A stretch of DNA of 64,000 nucleotides from NCBI RefSeq assembly GCF_945957265.1, contig NZ_CAMFKO010000001.1, positions 124,001 to 188,000 of the forward strand, read 5' to 3'. The stretch is from an uncultured Dechloromonas sp. GTDB lineage: Bacteria > Pseudomonadota > Gammaproteobacteria > Burkholderiales > Rhodocyclaceae. The translations under genes and the position numbers were made by a program. The notes beneath the pieces are model-generated. The model saw only the letters and a list, made by a program, of their open reading frames with translations. It made no database searches and was not told where the DNA came from. This document shows positions 60,385-64,000 of this stretch, in pieces. Within the stretch, counting starts at the first letter, position 1. The number at the start of each line of letters is the position of its first letter.

Positions 60385-61554
60385 GTGGCCCAAAAAAATG
60401 ACCAAGTATTTCAGCTTTCATTAACTGAAATCGCTTTCACAATAGTTTTCATCCTTCTGCTTTTACTCGGCTATCTCGTGTTTAAAGAACAATCGGAAAG
60501 GATGGCCGCTGAGGCAGCTCTCGCAAATGTGCAATCTACTGAGAGCGCAGCAAATTCCTTAAACGAAGCCAAGGAGGCGCTTAGCAAAGCAGTACGAAGC
60601 AACACCAAGGCCAATCCGGACGAAGTAATCACTCAACTCATCGCGGCTAACACCATACGAGAAGAGCGTGACAAGCTTAAGAAAAAGGTTGATGACCTAG
60701 ACGCAAAGTTGACGGCACTAACGGAGCTACAACAACAACTCGAGAATGCAGCCAAGGAAAGTCGGGGTGATATCGCCAAGGACGAAATTGAATCCGCCCT
60801 CGCACTCCAAGAACAGGTACGGCAAATGATTACAGCTGAGAGAACAACTCCTACAAAACCAGCGGATACAGCCTCCTCCTCCAAGCAGGAAGAAACCAAA
60901 AAAGGCAATGAATTAGCGAATACAAAACAGCAATTACCAAAACTCCCTAAAGAACAATTGAACAAACTTGCTGTTGAAAGAGTAAAACAAGCTATAACTG
61001 TGGCTAGTGAGTTAAAAACCCAAATCAAAAAGATATTAGACAAAGAACTTCGTTTGGGAGAAGAGCAACAAACAATCCATGACATTGTCTCCGATGCAAA
61101 ACGCTACCAAGACATTTCAAAGAATGGCACGAGCCCAGAGACTCTTCGGAAGGAAAACACTGACCTTCGGGGTCAAGTTGCTTTCTTGAAAAATAGGCTA
61201 GATGCAAGAGGGGGCAGGGATTTCCCCCCTTGCTGGGCTGATGAAACAGGCAAAGTTGAGTTCCTTTTCGCTATCGAAATTAGGCCCGATACCATCGTTG
61301 CCACCCCTGCTTGGCCAGCTCGACGCGAGGCTGCTGCATTAGCACTTCCAGGAATTTCCGAGATGCTAGCGGGTCCGTACAGCCATCAAGACTTTGTGAG
61401 AAACGTTCAAGGAATTTTCAATTGGAGTAAGAAGCAAGACCCTGAGTGCCGCCATTATGTCCAGCTCAAAAGCTCAATTAATGATGCAGTCCAATCAGAT
61501 AGGGCCCGGCTAATGGTTGAAAATTATTTTTACAAGACAGAGGCACGCCGCTAA
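60385..61554 (+). CDS. MotB/ZorB/ExbD-like protein with C-terminal domain of unknown fold
   Basis: 389 aa, GTG 60385 with AAGGA 8 nt upstream. A single N-terminal membrane helix (LSLTEIAFTIVFILLLLLGYLVF, about 11-33) carries an acidic residue, Glu15, in the place where MotB/ExbD/ZorB have the proton-binding Asp. A coiled coil follows (about 35-140), then a Lys/Thr/Pro-rich linker, more helix, and a distinct domain (about 262-389) with FPPCWADETGKVEFLFAIEI and a second Cys in DPECRHYVQLK. No OmpA-like peptidoglycan-binding motif was found, unlike ZorB. The gene overlaps the nuclease start (TAATG), so its synthesis is coupled to the effector. It is the probable stator partner of the 581-aa channel protein. 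Confidence 0.75.
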   Translation: MAQKNDQVFQLSLTEIAFTIVFILLLLLGYLVFKEQSERMAAEAALANVQSTESAANSLNEAKEALSKAVRSNTKANPDEVITQLIAANTIREERDKLKKKVDDLDAKLTALTELQQQLENAAKESRGDIAKDEIESALALQEQVRQMITAERTTPTKPADTASSSKQEETKKGNELANTKQQLPKLPKEQLNKLAVERVKQAITVASELKTQIKKILDKELRLGEEQQTIHDIVSDAKRYQDISKNGTSPETLRKENTDLRGQVAFLKNRLDARGGRDFPPCWADETGKVEFLFAIEIRPDTIVATPAWPARREAAALALPGISEMLAGPYSHQDFVRNVQGIFNWSKKQDPECRHYVQLKSSINDAVQSDRARLMVENYFYKTEARR

Positions 61555-62165
61555 TGCCACCCAATGAGCATGAAAACATATTCGGGGAACAACCGATATT
61601 CACTGTCCCCTACAAACCAATTAATAAACTAGTGCGGATACGGTCTGCTCAGAGTATTTCAAGAATAACTGGTAAGTTTCGCCTCACCATTAGGCTCCTC
61701 CTAGCTCTAGGCTGCATAGCAGCAAACGCTTCCAACGCCGCAACATTAATGGGTGAAGTGATAGAAATCACAGATGGCGATACGATTACGCTTATAGATA
61801 GCAGCCGGATTCAACACAAAATTCGATTGGCAGGAATCGATGCCCCAGAAAAACGGCAAGCTTTTGGAGAAAAGTCAAAGCAACAACTTGCCGACCTAGT
61901 CTTTCGCAGGGAAGTTTTAATTGAATGGAGCAAATCGGACCGATATGGTCGGATAATCGGTAAGGTTTTCCTTGGAAACAAAGACGTCAACTTGACGCAA
62001 ATTACCTCCGGTATGGCTTGGCACTACAAGCGATATGCAAACGAACAATCTATGACCGATAGAGGTTCGTATGCCCAAGCAGAAGAGGAAGCCAAATTAA
62101 AAAGGCGAGGATTATGGAAAGACCAAAACCCTACACCCCCCTGGGATTTTCGCCATCACAGATAA
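61554..62165 (+). CDS. Staphylococcal nuclease-like (thermonuclease) protein with N-terminal hydrophobic segment
   Basis: 203 aa, ATG 61554 overlapping the MotB-like stop. A 42-residue polar N-tail is followed by a hydrophobic stretch (LTIRLLLALGCIAANASNA, about 44-62) and then a complete SNase domain. Catalytic positions of SNase are all present: Asp76 in ITDGDTITL, Arg91 and Asp96 and Glu99 in IRLAGIDAPE, and Arg133 in DRYGRIIG. So it should be an active Ca-dependent DNA/RNA nuclease. The hydrophobic segment, ending ANA-AT, reads like a signal peptide or membrane anchor, so the nuclease may act in the periplasm or be tethered to the motor. It is the probable effector of the operon. Confidence 0.9.
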   Translation: MPPNEHENIFGEQPIFTVPYKPINKLVRIRSAQSISRITGKFRLTIRLLLALGCIAANASNAATLMGEVIEITDGDTITLIDSSRIQHKIRLAGIDAPEKRQAFGEKSKQQLADLVFRREVLIEWSKSDRYGRIIGKVFLGNKDVNLTQITSGMAWHYKRYANEQSMTDRGSYAQAEEEAKLKRRGLWKDQNPTPPWDFRHHR

Positions 62166-62683
62166 TTGCCTGCCATAGAAACGAATCACCATACAAACAT
62201 TTAGGCAGTGAATAGAGCCGCCTGCTGTCTCAACCCCACCACACGTCTGTAGCTTATTCCTTGTCTGCCACTATCCGTTGATGGATGTTGCTCGACCAAC
62301 CTCGGTGCCATGTCTGCTGGTATCTAATATGGCTCGAGTTCAACCTGCTCTGGAAGCAGGGCGGACTTCTTACGATTGAAGTAAGTGCAACGCGATATTC
62401 CCAAAACTCGTCATGGCATTTGCTCTGCCAGCGAGCCACGGCGTCGCTTTTCTCCTCTACGCCGACCACGGGCGCGTTGGATTTTGCGAAACACCGCATC
62501 AGAAAATTGGCTCCATAGTCATTTGGCCACAGACCGTACAACAGCCCTGATATCTGCCTCTTTCAACGGCACCGGCAACCCAATGCCACCATGGGAATGC
62601 CGCAGATTAAGAAATTCTGGGCAAAAACTCCACTTGCTGTTGTCACTTGGCATAATTGGCTGAATGTCGTTCTAAGCTGACCT
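62166..62683. other. Spacer between nuclease operon and HIT gene; only weak small frames
   Basis: About 518 nt with no confident gene. On the minus strand ATG 62653 to 62519 encodes 44 aa (begins MPSDNSKWSFCPEF), and another frame at 62254-62541 encodes up to 95 aa in a different phase. They could be pieces of one frameshifted gene or chance. No terminator with a clear T-run was found after the nuclease stop. Confidence 0.3.
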
Positions 62684-63064
62684 ATGACCTGCCCTTTTTG
62701 CACACTGCCGCCTGAGCGCATTGTTGAAGAAAACGACCACGCCGTCTGGATTTATGATGGATTTCCGGTATCCCCTGGCCACTGTTTGATAATCCCGAAG
62801 CGACACGTTGGTTCTTTCTTCGAGGTCAGCGCCGAGGAGCGCATCGCCATGTTGGCCTTGCTAGACAAAGCAAAGGTAGTCATTGAGGAAAAGTACCAGC
62901 CCGACGCCTTCAACATCGGTATCAATGATGGAGCTGCTGCGGGACAGACCGTCCCCCACCTGCATCTGCACCTGATTCCCAGATATGAGGGCGATGTACC
63001 AGATGCCAGGGGAGGTGTCCGCTGGGTTATCCCAGAAAAAGCAGACTACTGGACCAAACGCTAA
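62684..63064 (+). CDS. HIT family protein
   Basis: 126 aa, ATG 62684. An N-terminal CPFC pair, then the histidine-triad fold: VSPGHCLIIPKRHV and the catalytic HLHLHLIPRY (His92-His94-His96). HIT proteins hydrolyse or transfer nucleotides from adenylylated or dinucleotide substrates (Hint/Fhit type). It is immediately followed by an HNH endonuclease gene with no gap (stop then GTG), so the two form a cassette. Inside a defence-type island such a pair may act as nuclease plus nucleotide-handling partner. A purely metabolic Hint role cannot be excluded. Composition is intermediate between island and core. Confidence 0.9.
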   Translation: MTCPFCTLPPERIVEENDHAVWIYDGFPVSPGHCLIIPKRHVGSFFEVSAEERIAMLALLDKAKVVIEEKYQPDAFNIGINDGAAAGQTVPHLHLHLIPRYEGDVPDARGGVRWVIPEKADYWTKR

Positions 63065-64000
63065 GTGGTTTCTTCAACGTCCGCCCCGTCTGCAGAAACC
63101 CAACTTCAGTTTCTCGGCAAACTGCAGCGCCTTTTCGCTGAGGGTGATTTCACCGCGACGTACAAATTCGCTCTGCTTATCTCGCTGGCAGACCTTGCTG
63201 TCGAGTTGGGGAACGATACAAGCCAGGAACTGGTGCTGACAAACCGACAACTTGGCGTACGCTTCATCAGCCTCTACTGGAAGCATTGCCTTCCATATGG
63301 CAATCGGAACAGCAACGGTGCAGCCATCCTCATCCAGAATCACGGAACCCAGGCCGCCGTTGTCTCGGCTATCTCCGCATTCCGAGAAAGAACTGGCCTC
63401 TCCTCCCTCCAACTCGCAAGCGCCCATCCAGACTTCCGAGCCTTGCTGACCACCGTTTCGCAAACGGTGTCAGCCCAGCCCCTTACCTACTTACAGAACT
63501 TTGGTGGAGGAACTGACGAGTTTCTGTACGAGCGCTTTGGCTCAGGAAAGATTCGCCTCAAAAGCGGTGTTGCCTATTGCCTACGACGCTTCTACCCCTT
63601 GATACAACAACTTGCCCGCTCACATTGGATTGGCCATATCAAAGCGAACCGGCTTAACCAACCTATCCTTGGTGAGGCCGACGACCTCGACAGTTTTCTG
63701 TTCTCTGCGTCTCGACAGTCTTTGGAGGTCATGGGGCAAGGTCTTCGAAAACTCGAGGGTGCCCGCTGCTTCTATTGCGGACACACCCTCTCAACGGCGG
63801 ATGTCGACCACTTCATTCCATTTGCTCAATACCCACGGGATTTAGCCCACAATTTTGTTTTGGCGCATCCCAGCTGTAACCGTAGCAAGTCAGATACGTT
63901 AGCAGCCCGCGTTCATTTAGAACGGTGGCTGGAGCGGATAATGCGGCAGCACGATGCGCTGACCGAGATTGGCCTCAATGCCGGTCTCGTAACCGACTCA
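63065..64000 (+). CDS. HNH endonuclease, 3' end outside window
   Basis: The frame is open from GTG 63065, directly after the HIT stop, to the window end (312 codons so far), so it was not closed by a stop. The first 230 residues are a helical domain with no known motif (LISLADLAVELGND, IRLKSGVAYCLRRFYPLI). The HNH zinc finger is at about 235-275: CFYCGH (Cys235, 238), DVDHFIPFA (Asp248, His249), HNFVLAH (Asn263) and SCNRSKSD (Cys271). This is a complete HNH fold of the CxxC type. It is probably a DNA endonuclease; specificity is unknown. Its partner is the HIT protein upstream. Confidence 0.85.
   Translation, partial: MVSSTSAPSAETQLQFLGKLQRLFAEGDFTATYKFALLISLADLAVELGNDTSQELVLTNRQLGVRFISLYWKHCLPYGNRNSNGAAILIQNHGTQAAVVSAISAFRERTGLSSLQLASAHPDFRALLTTVSQTVSAQPLTYLQNFGGGTDEFLYERFGSGKIRLKSGVAYCLRRFYPLIQQLARSHWIGHIKANRLNQPILGEADDLDSFLFSASRQSLEVMGQGLRKLEGARCFYCGHTLSTADVDHFIPFAQYPRDLAHNFVLAHPSCNRSKSDTLAARVHLERWLERIMRQHDALTEIGLNAGLVTDS

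Larger units (their letters stand above)
55304..64000. mobile_element. AT-rich genomic island inserted in comEC (right end outside window)
   Basis: From about 55300 the base composition drops sharply and codon use changes (many A/T-ending codons), coinciding with the break in comEC. Cargo: hsdM scrap, motor-like membrane operon with a nuclease, HIT and HNH genes, i.e. defence-type content. The edge has repeated GAAATAAA-type motifs that could be recombinase or transposase binding sites. No integrase or transposase gene is in the visible part; it may lie past 64000. The HIT/HNH portion is less AT-rich than the operon, so the island may be composite. Confidence 0.75.

Noticed and set aside
62254-62541. 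95-aa minus-strand frame between nuclease and HIT genes
   Set aside because: Starts with TTG, no ribosome site and no recognisable family; kept only as a note in the spacer entry.
1-64000. CRISPR arrays, tRNA or rRNA genes
   Set aside because: No regularly spaced identical repeats, no cloverleaf-like tRNA sequence and no rRNA segment were seen on reading through.

Overview
The window looks like a chromosomal segment of a GC-rich betaproteobacterium, most likely of the Rhodocyclales (Azonexus/Dechloromonas type). This is inferred from the strong C/G third-position bias, the protein flavour and the gene content (FinR/ferredoxin-NADP reductase pair, YceI/cytochrome b561 cluster, DctP-type TRAP transporter with a TatT lipoprotein, RelA with a degenerate HD domain). 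No rRNA, tRNA or CRISPR array was seen.

Layout of the core (1 to about 55.3 kb). 1-5.4 kb: end of a hybrid sensor kinase, a REC-PAS-GGDEF-EAL c-di-GMP protein and a translationally coupled TonB receptor. 5.4-12.4 kb: a SIMPL protein with a GlsB-type membrane protein, a LysR regulator divergent from a DODA-type dioxygenase, cytochrome b561 and two YceI proteins, an E. coli-type Fpr with a tiny partner, an outer-membrane barrel and a CMD-family protein. 12.6-21.7 kb: a second TonB receptor, an MFS exporter and a heavy-metal RND efflux operon (adaptor, pump, DUF3240, outer-membrane factor). A YTTAAK-N5-YTTAAK box lies at the RND promoter. 21.7-30 kb: a ligand-sensing hybrid kinase, a QseBC/PmrAB-like two-component pair, an unknown 322-aa protein and a chemoreceptor. 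30-37 kb: FinR-like regulator divergent from a second Fpr, menE-menF, a PAP2 phosphatase and a GT39 glycosyltransferase. 37-46 kb: BON lipoprotein, TRAP transporter operon, chemoreceptor, polyphosphate kinase and a lipoprotein. 46-53.7 kb: response-regulator diguanylate cyclase, a hidden 58-aa LiaF-like gene, relA, an EamA transporter, mtfA and two alpha/beta hydrolases.

At about 55.3 kb a comEC gene loses its 5' part. From there to the window end the DNA is clearly more AT-rich, with different codon use: a genomic island inserted into comEC. Its edge carries several copies of a short GAAATAAA-TTG-type repeat and an N-terminal scrap of hsdM. The island then encodes a five-gene operon: a four-TM coiled-coil protein, a membrane-anchored vWA-like protein, a MotA/TolQ/ExbB-like channel protein with a very long helical tail, a MotB/ZorB-like protein, and a staphylococcal-nuclease-type endonuclease behind a hydrophobic segment. 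A HIT protein and an HNH endonuclease (cut by the window end) follow. The motor-like pair plus nuclease recalls Zorya anti-phage systems, but the partner genes are not those of the Zorya types known to me. It is the best candidate here for an undescribed defence system.

The core genes suggest a metabolically flexible, motile bacterium with extensive c-di-GMP, chemotaxis and two-component signalling. The break in comEC predicts loss or impairment of natural DNA uptake in this strain.
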